Positions 42,001-57,000 of a stretch of 64,000 nucleotides of DNA are shown here, in pieces. Source of the DNA: Asterias rubens. Its lineage: Eukaryota; Echinodermata; Asteroidea; Forcipulatida; Asteriidae. A program made the translations under genes and the position numbers. The notes beneath the pieces are model-generated. The model was not told the DNA's origin and made no database searches. It saw only the letters and a program-made list of their open reading frames with translations. Each line of letters starts with the position of its first letter. Within the stretch, counting starts at the first letter, position 1. Location: positions 12,981,195-13,045,194 of the forward strand of contig NC_047068.1 of NCBI RefSeq assembly GCF_902459465.1. Direction: 5' to 3'.

Positions 42001-45000
42001 TCAATTTGTATTTGTATTTTTTTTCTTTTCCATAAACCTTTATCCTTTTTTTTTTTTTTTTACATCATTCGGTTTTCTATTACATTAGGTTACTGAGCCA
42101 ACATTTCTATTTGTCCGTTAAGCGGAGTACTGACAAAAAAATCCTACATTTATTTTAGATTGTTTCTTTTTTGTTTACTTCCTTAACTTCAATGATAAGT
42201 CAGTTTAACAATTGATTTATACTCAGTTGTTTATTCAAGAGAGTCTTGTGTTTTGAAGGACATTTAGGCCAGTCTCGTTTTCTCTTAAAATAGCAGTGAC
42301 ACTTTCCCTGTAAAAAACGATTGCATGAATGAGCAACAATTTAATTTCAACTTGCCTTTTAAAAAAAGAAGGATGCTGGCACTTTAAATTTAGTTTCTAT
42401 GTATATATGTGTAACCCATACCTGCATATTTACCTTACTGTGTGGATTTGTTCTTGTTTTGCTATTTTTTCTACTGCCTTGGGGTAGTATTCGGAATTCG
42501 GGGGACTATTTAGTTGTGAGAGACTATTTACAGTTTAAAAACAAACTTTCTTGATTATTAACTACTACTTAGCAGGACTGTAATCAGAACTAAGTAGTCT
42601 ACTGAATTCTGAGATCTATTTCGCAGCAATATTAATTGCAAGCAAGTTCTCAAAGAACAAATCTACACAGCCAGTTAATGCAGCTACGTGTTACCGCAAT
42701 ACATACATTTAGATACCTCACCATTCAATGCCTCGAAACTCATATTAGAAATGGTCAAAGAATTTTACTTGAAATGTCAGGACCCTACTAGGACAAAGAC
42801 CATCCATTTTATTTATATTTTTATGTCCATATATATATTTTGCCGTTAAGCATCATTAAATATGACTTATTGAAATAACTGGTCATAAACAGTTTTTACA
42901 AACCCTTTAGCCTTGCAGCCATTTTGTTTGGCTTGCATAAAGTGAAAGTGTTTTTAGTTGATACATTTGTCCATGTGAATCATCTAAATGAAATAGTTGC
43001 ATCTACTTTTTTTAAGGCTTAGAAGCTTCAATAGCCACTTTTATTTACACGCACAGGGTACTTCCCATGCACAAGCCAGAATATGAATTACGGGTCGGTA
43101 TTCAAAACAATACAAATGTTTTGAATATCACTCCAGATAAAAATAGTGCTCGTTCAAATACAAATAAAGAACAGTTCATACATTTACTTCTGATAACTTA
43201 AAACAAATTCCAGAGGTACATTTAACATTCTGCGCTATAATAAGTTAGCTTAACTCTTTGTCTCTAAGAGGCCGAGTAGATGAAAAACTTTCAAAGGGGC
43301 AAAGACCAGGACATTCAGAGCAATGGCCACCACTGCCACCTAGCCCTGTGGTCTTGTGAATTTGCCTCCCCCTCCCCCCCCCCCCAAACAAAAGTATACA
43401 AATCAAGCCCTGAGTAGGCCTAGTTGTTATTATTTTCTCACAAAAGTAGATGAGAATGTGACCAGACATTGTGCAGTTGGGGGAAAGGGGCAAAGGTTCT
43501 GAGCGGGATCTTGCCAATTTCCCCTCCCACTGACCCCTCGTTCTGCCTTTATGGAACTCTGACATGTACCTTGACCACAGGATTTGAACAATTATTGTAC
43601 TCTTTATGTAACTCAATAAGTTCAACAGGAACTACTTGCCTGACATAGGTTGTGGGTTAAAATACCACCCGAGTGATATGCTTGTGGATTTTTTGTTCAT
43701 AAATTTTGGGAAAGTGCTGTGTATACAGAGCTTAATTAATGCACATCAGTGTCATAGCTAACCAAAGAAAAACCCACACAAATATAATGTTTGTACATAT
43801 GTAAATATACCAGTTACATGTTGGTGGCTTGTGTGGTTGTCCTTTTTACATGTTGTAAACAAGCTGTTGTGGGAAGTAGAAACCAAAACCTGAAAGACAA
43901 TACTGCAAATTTAAACTGTATTTGACATAATGTCCATTGCAGCGTAACTTACAGTACTTGGTGAACTTTATAAGGAAGTGACTTTATTAGCATGATTAAA
44001 CCAGTTGAACCATGTAGATATTGATAATTGCAAGAATTAGTATTTTGTTTATCATCAGAGTGTCAATGGAGAGATCTCAACTATATTATATGCAGCAGGC
44101 CTGGAATATCACCTTTGAGAGGGCAATGCCATTTTCATTTTGTAAAGGGCACTTCCATTGGGAAATGTGGGAAACAATGTCTGTGGGAAACTTTTGAAAG
44201 GGCATTGTAGGCCAAGACCCAGGTAATGGAGGCCATGTGTGAAATGTGAAAAAGGTACATTGTAGGGTCGTACTTTGGTAATTTGACTCACACCCCCCCC
44301 CAAAAAAAAAATATGTAGTTTTGATCTCAAAGCCTATAAAAATAAGCATCTTGCAAAACTTGCCATCTGAAGTGACCCGTTGATTAGAAATATTTTAAAG
44401 TGTTTCAAAATAGTTGAGACGTACCAAAAGGTCGCCTTAAGGCCACATGGAATTTGAAGTTTCTGTGGTGTCTATCCTGAATCATGCTGCAGCCAGAGAT
44501 GCGGTGGTACTCGCTGTTACCTCTCTAAACGTGGATATATTTTACATTCTTGACAAAAATAATGTGACAGTTTTTTCCTGTTTTCTCACAAGTGATTTTT
44601 ATCGATATTCAAGTTTTGACCTATACATCAGAATTATGTTTATAAAAAAACCAGTTTATGACCATATACCTTTAAAGTGCTCATTTTGGGTTGGTTTTTG
44701 TTTTACTGTTACATGTATTTTTATCAATGGTTTTAAAACTAAAAACACTGCAAAACAGCGACTAAAAACTGAAATGTACAGTTTACAAAATAGTCATCAA
44801 AAATTCTTAAAAGAAATAGCAGTATGTTACAAATACCCACGAAAATGAAAAAAGTAGTTGTTTAGAAATATATATAAAAACAATATTTTGTGGCAGCATA
44901 TTTCTGAACAGGAGCTTTAGGTTTGAAAATAAATTATCAATTTCTATATACATGTAGGTACATGAAGTAGCACTTTGGAAATAATATAACAAGGTCCTGC

Positions 45001-48000
45001 TGATTTATGAAGATTTTTTCAACTGTCTGTCCCGGCCTCCCTCTGATAAGCCATGTGATCCCCACATGACCCCCTTATGATCCCATTTCCACACTCAAAC
45101 AAACATATATTAAATGTGATGCTGTGTGTATGGGAAGCCCTCAGCATGATGTGACTGGAGACTGATCAAAATCTTTTGGTTGCAAGCTGGAAAATAGAGG
45201 TTCTGAAGAATTTGACCCAATTCCCCTGACGTCATCACAATTCACAACATTAAATACTTTGTGGTCAGTTTCCCTGTGCAGTGTTGTACGTGTAATGCAC
45301 ACTTTAGGCGTCTTGCGCACGTTTACAAGCTCTTAACATGCACTTTGACTTATAAAATGGTAGACCTTGGGCAGACATAACTGCATGTGATGTCAGTGCG
45401 AGGGGTCAATACACTATTTTAGAATCTCTAAGATTTAGATTGAACCTTTCCATGTACAATATTTTGTTTCTGCCATGTGCCCTATTACAGAACTGGGCTG
45501 GATATTTGCACAGACGACAGCACTGTGTGTAGGATAGGATGACTACAGAAATTGGGGATTGTGAAGAGAAAGTTCTTAATCCAGTCGGGCATACATGTAG
45601 GCCTAATATTTGTCTCACTTTAGTCTGATTTCCAATTTGTTTGCCTACAGAAAGTTCAACAAAATGGTTATTAAATATCATGAAAAGTATACAAGCCTTT
45701 ACCATTTGTACATATGTAGACTAGCCCTTGTACTACTTTGTCCTTTTTCAATCAGCAAATGTCATGCCTGTCACTCACGTTTAATGCAATGCCTGTTTTA
45801 ATTTAACAGTGCTTTCTTGATTTTTCTAATGCTTCTCAAATGTCAATGTACATTTAAACACTGAATTTATGTTTGTACTTGATAAGCATAAACTCTAGTG
45901 CTTAATGTGTATGCCACATTGTCCTTTTTGGAAATTATTTTATTTAAGTAAACTTTCATACATTGTTTAATTTTGTACGTTTCCTCATTCAGTTGCAATA
46001 ATATGGCTTTATTTTATGTGTGAAGAAGTACAAACAGTCAATCATTTATACTTGATTGAATGTGTACTTTGTGTGTTGCAATGTAAATATTCCACAATGT
46101 CATGGTAATGGTTTAATAGTGACATGCCAAAGTGCTACCACACACACACACACACGGCTGTGCAAAGTGCAAAATTACTTTGAACATTCATAATTTAATA
46201 AGTGTACTTTAAGTGTACATGGAGTGACATTTGTGAGACCTTAATGCGATAAGTAATACGATTTACATTAACAAGACTGTTCAAGTCTTGCACGTACAGT
46301 GTATTGACAACTATTTGTTTCTATGAAATCAAATATTCTTTAAAAATTCTATTTGTGAAAAAAAAAATTAAAAATGAAAATACCCATCTTTGTGTTGGAA
46401 ACACCAATACAAATTTATATGAAACACAAATAATTTTTAGACATTTAATATTTCAATTTTGTATCCAGGAATACCCTGGCGTATACATGTCTGTACACAC
46501 AAGTGTGTAAGCTCCTTAAAATCAGGAACACCCTATTGTCCCACTTTTGTTAGTGCTTTTAAAACTTTTTGACAACAGCTCCCATTGGTTTTGTACACAC
46601 ACTCCAACTTGTGATTTTCACCCAACATGGACCCTAATGTCCTCTTGTTATAGGTCCCTTGTTTGAATGTGGGAACTCTTTTTGTTTATATTTGCATGTG
46701 TGTTCAAGGTCACCCTTTTTGTAAACAATGTGACAGGTTCGTCTACAAGAATTACAAAAACATAAGCTTTTAGCTCTCCACCATTAACATAACTGTACAG
46801 TCCATGGATGTGTGCAGATGTGATATGTGCGGTTCAGTGCACACACCCACGCACCTTATACGCTAAGCGCATATTATTGTCAGTGTATTAAAAGCTCTCA
46901 ATGATAAAATATGATCGGATATGTAATAAAAAACTGTTTACTTATACTATGCCACACTGTAGGCCTACATGTATTACTTAATAATAGGCTGAGAGATTAT
47001 TTAATATATTTTTCAATTTATTGTTTGTATTTGATGAAGGCCCTCAACTGTCCTTTTGAATCCCTTCAGAAAAGAAGTTGTTAAACGAAAAGGAATTGAA
47101 TTGCATGGCCACACAGTTTTGGGGAAGAGGACTCTTGAGGGTGCTATTGTGACTTGTTTTTGGGGGGGTCACCATTTGCAAAAAAGAAATAAGTAAACAA
47201 TTCAAAATAAACACACTGTCCATACGGGGAAATTCACCAAAATAATGAAAGGGTTAAATATTGAATATTGGCAGTAACACTGTCTGTGACTACTTAGTCA
47301 GCTCAACCCATCCTTCAACTAACAACATTTATTTTTTCTGTTGACTGATTGTATACATTTGATGTTGCCGAACAGGAGCCTCTGTAGTCGGTGACTATTT
47401 TGTCAGCCTAAACTATCCTGTATGATACCTTTAACAACCAGTTTCAATATTACTTTTTTTTTCTTTTTCTGGATTGATTGTAGGCATTTGATGTTGCCGA
47501 GCAGGAGCTTGGTATTCCTGCTTTACTGGACCCTGATGATATGGCAGTCATGACTGTTCCAGATAAACTCAGTGTCATGACCTACGTCTCACAGTACTAC
47601 AACTACTTCAAAGATAAGAAACCAGGTTCGTCAAGCTTGCAAGAAATTCTACATTGATAAAGTCTAAAAGATCAGGGGACAATTTCATGTGCCGGTACGC
47701 ACAAAAACTTGCTAAGCCCAGAGAAGTATTGCTTGCAGAAATAGTTTACCAGCCAAAATTTCATTAAGTTTACACTGTTGTGACAGGGCCCCACTTAATA
47801 TTTGCTTTTTTGTTTAGCAAAGAAATTTGTCAAGAAGTATTTTCTGCTAAACAACTTCATGAAATTGGGCCCAGGAAGAAGCTTGGAAGAAACTCACACA
47901 CTCCAAATTAATAAAGCCAAAAAGATAAAGAGTTTGAAAGAAACTCCCACACTCTAAATTAATAAAGGCAAAAAGATAAGTAGTTTTGGATGAAACTCCA

Positions 48001-51000
48001 TCATTCCAAATTAGTAAAGGCATTAAGATAAGGAGTTTGGATAAGTGGATACAGGGAAAAAGCATGATTTTCCCTATTAAAACAGGATTTTCCCAAAAGA
48101 TAGGATTTTCCCTTATAGTACAGGACTTTATTTTTTTTAATCAGGATTTTCTTATAGATGTTAAATTTGCATCGGGGATAAAGAATATTAATTTAGTTTT
48201 TTTTTACCCATACACCGATGTGTGTTAGCACTGTATACTCAGTACTTTCCCGAGTCCTGTGAAAAAATATCACAGGCATGTTACTCGGGTGGGATTTTCC
48301 TGTTAAAGATATTTAACAAATGCAATTAAAAAGAAACCAAAACCAAAACAAACAAAAAACCTGATTTGGGGGTTATTTATGATTAATAATTGGAATTTTT
48401 GAATATTTTGTTTTAGTGAAAGACGATGGTGGTCCTAAGACAAGAATGCCTTCCAAGAGAGCAGCAGAGGACTCCCCTATAAACCAGGTGGTAAGTACTC
48501 AAATCAAAGATGTTCATAAATCGCTGGAGGAATAGGGGCAAATTCTTGGGGGTTGTTGCCATCATCAGGTCCCAATTTCATAGAGATGCTTAAGCACAAA
48601 AAGCAGCTAAGCAGCTAAGCACAAACAAATAATGCTTACCAGAATAAGGTTACCAGCCACAAAAATATTCCACATGATGATTTGTGACAAGAGAAAATTA
48701 TCTATGAAATATGCATCGATGCATTTGGACAAAAACTGTACCAGTGGCCGATTTCACTAAGAGTTAACATTGATCTTAACTGAGAATCGTGTTTAATTGC
48801 CGAGTAATAAAAAAAGTGTGTTGTCACAATACAAATTTAGTGAATGTGACCCCCAGTCCTTGCAGGAACAAAATGGGAAAAAAAACACTCTTGTTGCATA
48901 GAATTGTGTGTTTCAGATGACTTTCTCTGATTCAAATTTTTTGGTAAAAAAACACAACTTCAAAAGCTACACAACTTCAAAGACTGCCGTTCTAACAATA
49001 ATTTATAATATCAGTAGTTCTCCAGTGCTCTGCCAAGTTTTTATCTTGTAGAGTAATTACCGAAAGTACACCCGACCTTTAAGGTCCGCCTTTAAATTGA
49101 TGGAACAATTGTTACCATTTGATTTTTTTGTTTTATAGGCAAGTAAGCAGCCATCACGTGGAGATAGTTGTGGCATCTGTGACAAGAAGGTCTACCTCAT
49201 GGAGAGGCAGGTAGCAGATGGGAAGATCTACCACCGTAACTGCTTCCGTTGCAACAAATGCAGAACAACACTGAGGCCTGGTTCGTACAAGAGCACCAGC
49301 GACCCCAAGCAGTTTGAGTGCCTGCAGCATGGAGACAACATATGGAAACTGAGGTCGAACATGTCCAGCCGTGCTGCCAAGGAGAACAAACAGCCGAGTG
49401 ACAGTGGCAGCAGTGGGATATGGGAGACAAGATCGGGGGTAAAACCAGCTGTGGTAAAGGAAGACCAAGGAGGTAGCATTTGGGGGACGAGGCAAGGGGC
49501 ATCACCAGCAGCAACAAAGGAGGTTTCTAAACCAAGCCAAGGAAATGGTATATCGGACACTCAACAAGGAACAAAACCATTTCCTGTCAAGAAAGACAAA
49601 GATGAAAGAAATGCAGCTTCACTGTCTGAAAAGTCTACAACTCAAGGTGTACAGCCTCAAAATCGGGTATCTCCACCTAGTTCAGCTATACCCATGCATC
49701 CACACTTGCTGGCAAGTAAAGCATCTAGAGAAAGATTTAACAGTCCAATGCCTGCATCCCAAATGACAAAGCAGCAGCCACAAAAAGAAGATAGTAACCC
49801 TTTTGGGTCGTCATCAGAGACACCAAAGAAAATAAGCCCCAATGGTGTACAGGATGAGGAGACAAGGCTTGGCCTGTTGGCCTCCCTTGCTGCTGTTAGA
49901 GGTAACTCAAAGCCAGGCACAGCTTCAATAGAGGACTTGAGTGATGCTTTGGAAGGGAACACAGGTCAGAAACTGGCCGATGAGGGAGATTCTCGGGAAG
50001 CCAGCCCATCTGGATCACGTAAGGACTTGACCACACAGGATCAAGCTAAGAGCCAAGATATCAACTCAGAACCAAATGGGCATGACGAAGTCTTATCTGT
50101 GACCACCAAAACAAGTGAACCAGAATCGCCCTTTATGGATTCGGCTAACAGAGATAGCATACTGACTTCTTCTGACGTCCTAAGCCTAACAAGCTTGAGT
50201 TCCATTAGTCAAATGGGTACTTCAGAAACAAGTAGTTTGGACACTGAACAATTTGCCAATGAAATCGAAGCAGAGAATCGATCGTCGATGGTGAAAAGCT
50301 CCCGATACAGCAGTGGGGCTGATGAAGAGGCAGTAGTAAACCTCTCTGATTCCTTCTGTCAGGGATTCAACAAGGACAGGGTCGAAGGCGACACTGCAAG
50401 CACCGCGTCTGCCACAGAATCCGATATTGCCCCAATACAAATTACCGTAGAAGTGGACAATTCCAAAGAGCCTGTGAATGATAGCCCAGAAATCAGAAAG
50501 GATTCTCCAGTACCAACAAAAGGTACTCCAGAGGCAGAGACCGGAAGCAAGAAAAAGTCAAAGTCTGGGGACTATGATGAGAGTCTTAATCCATTTGGTG
50601 ATGATGATGAAGGTGAAGATGAAGAGCAACCTGAGAAGGAAGACACAGGGTACAAGAATCCATTTGATGACTCTGATTCTGAAGAAAATGAGAAGGGGGA
50701 TTACGACAATGATCTGAATCCATTCGGGGATGCTGATGACGATGAACCCACTGAAGGGGGGCCTGTCACTCAGTGGCCACCACTCCCTGCGGGTACCAAA
50801 CTCCAATCGGAGATTCCCAGTCAACAGGGGTCATACAAGGTCAAAACCAGACAGGACATACTACGAGAGATGCAGCGTGATCGAAACACACTGAAGAAAA
50901 GCCAGAAACGTCGCGCCCCACCCAGGCCCCAGGAAATACCAGGTAGGCCCATGGAAAGTCCAGGGAAGACTCCACCCTCCGAAACCGCAGGAGCTGCAGG

Positions 51001-54000
51001 GCTAGCCAGAGCCCCGCCTAGATCAACGAAGAGCAGACCTGCCCCTACACCACCCAAGGAGAACGGGCAACCCTCAGAGAGTAAAGTGCACCCAGACAAG
51101 CCTTCGCCGTTCCAGCCCAGAATTTATGAGCCCAGAGCATATTCTGTGGGTAGCAAACCGATGCCCTCTCCCAGAACCAAGAAACACATCATTCCAGGCA
51201 AAGAGGACAATGGCAGGATTTCACCGATCCCTGCACCAAGGAGAAAAATCTCTGAAGGTGCACAAAAGGTGGAAGACGGGGAAGGACCAGTTCCATCTCC
51301 GAGACAACGTAGAGCTACTGACGCTACTAACGACAAAACAAAAGTATGTATTTCTGTTGCTTTGTTTAAACATGTTTAAAGGTACACAATTAGCATTGAA
51401 AAACACCCACTGGGAAAAAACATCCACTTTATCGAAAACATGGGTGTATCGTTATTCAATAGATAAACCAAGTTAAAACTAAAATGGTATAAGGATTGAC
51501 AGTGTGACAAAGTTGTACTTAATTCTTTAGACTCTCTAAGCTATAATGGATTAAGTTTTGTATGTTTGGTTAAGCATTACATACCAAGTGTGGACCTGAC
51601 AACAAAAAAACATTCTTGACTGAATAATTCTGCAAAAGCTCTTCCAGAAGTAACAAATGAATTGTATTTTGGATTTTAGTTCAAGCCTTCACGGCCTTTG
51701 ACAGCGCCTCCAAGACCCCCTAGCCGATCGCCCACGCAGGCATCCAAGAAGCGAGCTCCTGCACCCCCACCCATAAAGAGAGAGGTAAGGAATCCATAGA
51801 GATGCAGAGCATGATCGGCTGCATCTTGTCTTGATTTGGTTATGACTCTGACTGAAGTCAGATACTTTGTTGCATAAACACCCAATCAATATTTAAAGGG
51901 TCTGTCTGTATGCGTTTGGTAATGACTCTGAAAATTAATGGCAACGGTAACTTGCTTTACGATACAAGTGTCAAGACTGGGACTCCCGCACTCTGCTGAT
52001 CACTAACAGAGCCATGACAGAAAGTTTAAACTTGTTTTGTCAAATTTGTCTTTTGGATTGGCTAAGAGGGAATAAAGGAAGGTAGATGTAGTGTAGCCTC
52101 AGCTAAAGTTGTTTGTTTAAAACACAGCCTGTTTAATTGTTTCCCTGGTTCCCCGCTAGGTTGGTAAAGACCACATGGAGCCGACAGTCATTATGAGGGA
52201 GTTGAAGGAGATCGAGATCAGACAACGTGACAAAGAAGCCAAGGGTGTTTCCCTTGAGAAGAAGCTACGGGAGGATATGAAAGGCAAGTCTCCAACTACC
52301 CAGGTCATTTCGACAGGCAGGCCTTGCATTTTCTAAGTCGCCCACACGGCTAGTAAAATGTGCCTTTTCCTTGTCTATACGCCTGTCTTAATATTCATGC
52401 ATGGCGTCATAGTTCTTACCCAAAAGGAGGCTATAGGCTCACGTCCCGTACCACTTGCAGTGGCTGCGCCTATAGCTTCGTTTTGGGTTAGAATTGTGAC
52501 GTAACTCATGCATAAATATTAAGAGCGGCGTATGAACATGCTTAGTTGCCCAGTTTCTGAAATGAATTTGTCATACATTTCTCCCATTCTAAATTTGAAA
52601 TTCCCTTTATTGGAGCCCTGTTCGCTGGTGACAGCAGGTACCAACCTCATTCACAATCAGACACCTGCCCTCAGAAATCTTGGACACGATTCATGTATTA
52701 ACTGTTTGCCAGTTTCAGTATAATATAAACAACAACGCAAATGGGGGCCTTTTGTATTGGTATATTTACTAACTAAATGCCATGCACTTCATAAAATTTC
52801 CTGTTTTTGCCATTTGCCATTTCTCTTTACGTATCGTTCTAAAAGTAGTTGGTTTTACCAGTAGGTTGTGTAGTCTTGTATATTAAAGTAGCTTGAATAA
52901 AATTCCAGGGGAAAACAAAACCCCCAAAACAACAGCAACAACACACTTCTTCACTTGTTTTCATTTGTTCTCGTCAACAGGAAGTGAGGGGCAAGACAAT
53001 GAAGATCTACTCATCGAGTGGTTTGCACTCGTCAATGAGAAGAACCAACTGGTTCGACGAGAAGGAGAACTAGTTGCTCAGTGAGTTTCTAACATTTGTA
53101 AAATTGTGTCCATTCAGAGCTTAAAGCCATTGGACCCTTTCGGTTCAGAAACAAAAATAAAAGTTCACACATTTACAAATAACTTACAGGGTTTACAGAA
53201 GGCAATGGTGAAAGACTTCTCTTGAAATATTATTCCATGAAATGCTTTACTTTTTGAGAAAACAGCAAAACAATATAAATTCTCGTTAACGAGAATTACG
53301 GATTTGTTTTAAACACATGTCATGACACAGCGAAACGCGCGGAAACAAGGGTGGGTTTTTCCGTTGTTTTCTCCCGACTCCAATGATCGATTGAGCCTAA
53401 ATTTCACAGGTTTGTTATTTGATATTGAAGTTGTGGTACACAAAGTGTGGGCCTTGGACAACACTGTTTACCGAAAGGGTCCAATGGCTTTAAACAACTG
53501 AGAGAGCCACATTGCAAGGCATATCAATATGTGTTTAGATTTCCATTGTTAAGATTTAACAACTACTTTGTTGTTATTTCATCAAAAGGGGTGGAATATA
53601 AAAAACAAAAAGGAAGCTGATTTTTCATGCAAAATTTTGCTGAACGTTTTTCGTTTCTAAGCTAAAATTTACTCCACTTTTGTATTTGTGTGTATATTAT
53701 GACAAGGACCCAATTTCATGGCTTAGGTCCATGCAAGCAAAACCAATCTTAACTGATAATCACAGTGTGATGTCACAATAGAAGCCATTATGGTGATATT
53801 GAAAACACATCTCAAGATAATCTTAGTACTTTGTGAAATCGAGCCAGGGATTGACATAGAAACTAAACATAAATACTCAGTTGTATTGTAGAGGGTACTT
53901 TTTGTTTTTTTCATGTTCAGCATAGACTTGCGTCCAGGGCCGCCTCAAATTGTAATGGGTGCTCATTCCTAGAGTCGCCGCCATCACCTGTCCGCCGCTT

Positions 54001-57000
54001 TTCTCAGCTCTAGCTTACTTCTATCACTCAACTTTGTCTTATCGTCTTTTCATTGTTTTCCCTTTCTCTAGAGCTCAAATGCAGGACTTGGAGCTCCAGC
54101 AGGCAGAGATTGAGTATGAGCTTCGTTGCCTCATGCACAAGCACGAACACCAGAAGACGGACGCGGACGTGGTGCGAGAGGAGAAACTCTTAGAGATGCT
54201 GGTGGAGGTGGTGACCAAGAGAAGCCAGATCGTAGAGAGGCTCGAGGATGACAGGAAGAGGGAACAGGCGGAGGACCAAGACATTCAGATCATGATGGAG
54301 CAGAGCGGTAGGTATACCGGAGATTGTGTCTAGATTGGTTAGGCAAACGGACAAAAACAAGGGGCTACTTTGTAGACCCCCTTGCACAATGTGCAGCACA
54401 CTCACACGCGCCTTTCCTGTTCGTCATTTTGGGAGTCAAAATCGTTTTGGGACTCCCAAAATGATGCGCATTGGAGCTGCGTTCCAAGTTGTGCAACTGG
54501 TCTGTAGAAAGGAAAAGACCCCCACAGTGAATAACGCGAAACGCGTTGAGGTCATGCTGAGGTAATGCGCATGTTTTTTACGCACTAAGAACAGCTATCG
54601 TCCTAGGGTCTGGGAAATACATTTGATGGAGGACAGTTAAAGAGTTGAATGAGACATGCCTTGGGAAGTTTGTGTTTAACATTGGTTCTATACTTGGCCC
54701 AATTTCAATAAGTAGCTATTATTCTTACCACAATATGGTAGCAGCCATTTTACGTGTACTGTCCATGACTGGTATTCTCTTTGCAGGAAATTATTAAGCA
54801 ATGTTTTCTGCTTAACCAGCTGGGTAATTGGGCCATTGGCATCACTCACCCATACCCATTGGGGATTTAGTAAGGTTCTTTAACAACACCAACTAAGAAC
54901 AATTTCTGGCATTGGCGTTCATTACTGGCTTTGCTGATCATATCCCATGGAATTCCATATCCCAAAACAATGCATTTATTAGTTTATTGTTGAACGTGTT
55001 GAAGGTGTCCTGTGTATGATTGTAAAGTGTTTAAGTGGTTGCGCAATGTTGGTGTGCACTACACATGTAGAAATATTTCTGTGGGGTTGAGTTAAGCCCG
55101 ATTCATACATCCTGCTGATGCGATACGAGTTTTTGATGCCACAAAGTCGCGTCAAATAATTCCTGTCTGATGACTTGTGCTCAACTCCTTCGAAACATTT
55201 CCTGCGGAAACATCCTTGGACATCAAAATTCAGGAAGTATGAATGGGGCTAACGTGTAAGTGCAGTCTTGATTGGCAACGCTAGTTTGTCTATTAGTCAA
55301 CAGTTAAAGGCGCAACATCGACTGGCTCGGGGGACTGGGCAAGTCTATGACCCGGATGTTATTTCTTCTCCAGTTATTTAATAATAATAATAATAATAAA
55401 CAGCTTTTTTATATAGCGCCCTTAACCCCAAAAGGGTCCCGAGGCGCTTCACAGAAGTTGAAATTTTAGGCAATTTAAGAAAATACAGAACAATTCGAGA
55501 AAAACAGATTAGGAATGCTTAAGAAAATTACAAACAACCAATTTGTGCTGGGATATCAGCAACTGCGTTAGCAAAATGAGCATTGCCAATTGCCAATCAA
55601 AACTAGTGTATGTGTTACTCGCATTCTTTGCATGTCTTTTGAAATTGTGGTCTACAGTTGTATCCTCCAATCGTGTGGATTTTAAAATAATAACGTATCA
55701 CATCTCGTTTGCATGCTTTTTATAATAAAGGTGTGCATGTCTTATTTTCATGGCTGTACTTACAGTGGAATTCTGCGCTTACAGCTCAAAGAAGTATGTG
55801 CTTTCACAGGGCCCTGTAGTAAGCACAGAGTTGTATGGTTAGGCGCAGATCCATGGAATTGGACTTGGGTGATGAATTGTTATTTAGGTTTTAAATGTTT
55901 TTAGTTTTGTAATGTATTTGCATGTTCTTTTAAATTTGTGGTCTACAGTTAACTTTCCACGTATGCTGTTAAACTGAGAGGTACAACATTGTCTCTAAGA
56001 AGCATGCAGTCGTTTTATATTCTGCTTTTTTGAAAAATTTAACCACAAAATAAAAAAAGGAAGAAGCATGCATTGTCGTAACCCTTTAAGATGCTGCAGC
56101 ACATGAACATGTCAAATGCTCTTGCTGATGCTACAATAACTTAATTTGATGCGGGTTCTACTTGGTTCAGACAACTTTTGCCCAACCAATCAGGTTGTGC
56201 TTTCTGAGTTGAGCCTCTTTGATTGGCTGTGGCTGATGCTCTTTGGTTGGCCCTGGCAATGTTCTCCAAGCATTAGGCATTTACAGAGGATTTAACCATA
56301 GCCAAAGGTAGTCAAAGCCATTGTTTCAAATACTACCTTGGTATCCGGAGGGAATAAAAACAAAATGGATGAGAAGGTGTCTCATCTTCAGAGCAACATA
56401 TACAAATTTACACAAGTTTGAAACTGATAGTGATTTTTGTACCAGAATAATTCCTTAGTTTCTTAAAGCTCAAACTGAGATTTTTTCTGTCTTTTATATT
56501 GCATACTTTTCAAGAAAAGCTTTGAAAAGCTAAATCCTAACTTTCTGAATTGATGCTTTTGCTCAGTGTTGTACCTTGCCTATAATGAGTATCCGTTGTA
56601 ATTTGTTCTATGTGTGTTTTCTGAATTCTAGTGTTTGACAGGTATTTCATGTTTCGAAACAATAGATTAAGCAGGTAAACTTTCCCCGATTTAAAAAGTT
56701 GCTAAGAATCTGTAGTTTCAGAGGAAAAATTACAGCCAATTGATACAATCATTTGTCCGAATTGTACTGGAGCCAAAAAAACAAATGCAGAATTTCTTTG
56801 TGACTGTTCATATAGCAACCACCAAATGCAGAAAACATGCTCAGAAAACAAAATAATGCTGGCATCAAATGATGCCATTTTGCTGTTAATCACATGTTCT
56901 TTAATATTTTATTGCAGATTTTCTTAAGTAGTAAGGCATGCTGTGTTTTCACTCATTTAAAGATGGGCTTTAAGGTCAAGTTGTGTTTTGATGCACTAGT

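Larger units (their letters stand above)
40934..47483 (+). other. MICAL-like intron 2 (6.5 kb)
   Basis: No coding exon recognised. Contains an inverted SINE-A pair (41137-41476), a repeat near 41609-41905 (TTAAAGGAAAGGTATACGAT start), a SINE-A copy (43647), a C run (43370-43385), the 44480 repeat and a CA microsatellite (46138-46155). The 42.0-43.6 kb and 45.0-47.4 kb stretches are A+T-rich and show nothing I could name. Confidence 0.55.

Noticed and set aside
43245..43625. 126-codon minus-strand ORF in MICALL intron 2
   Set aside because: Spans a C/G homopolymer and low-complexity sequence; composition is not protein-like.
49154..49560. Overlapping minus-strand ORFs (106-113 codons) over the LIM region
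   Set aside because: Antisense shadows of MICALL exon 5, where the + strand encodes a clear LIM domain.
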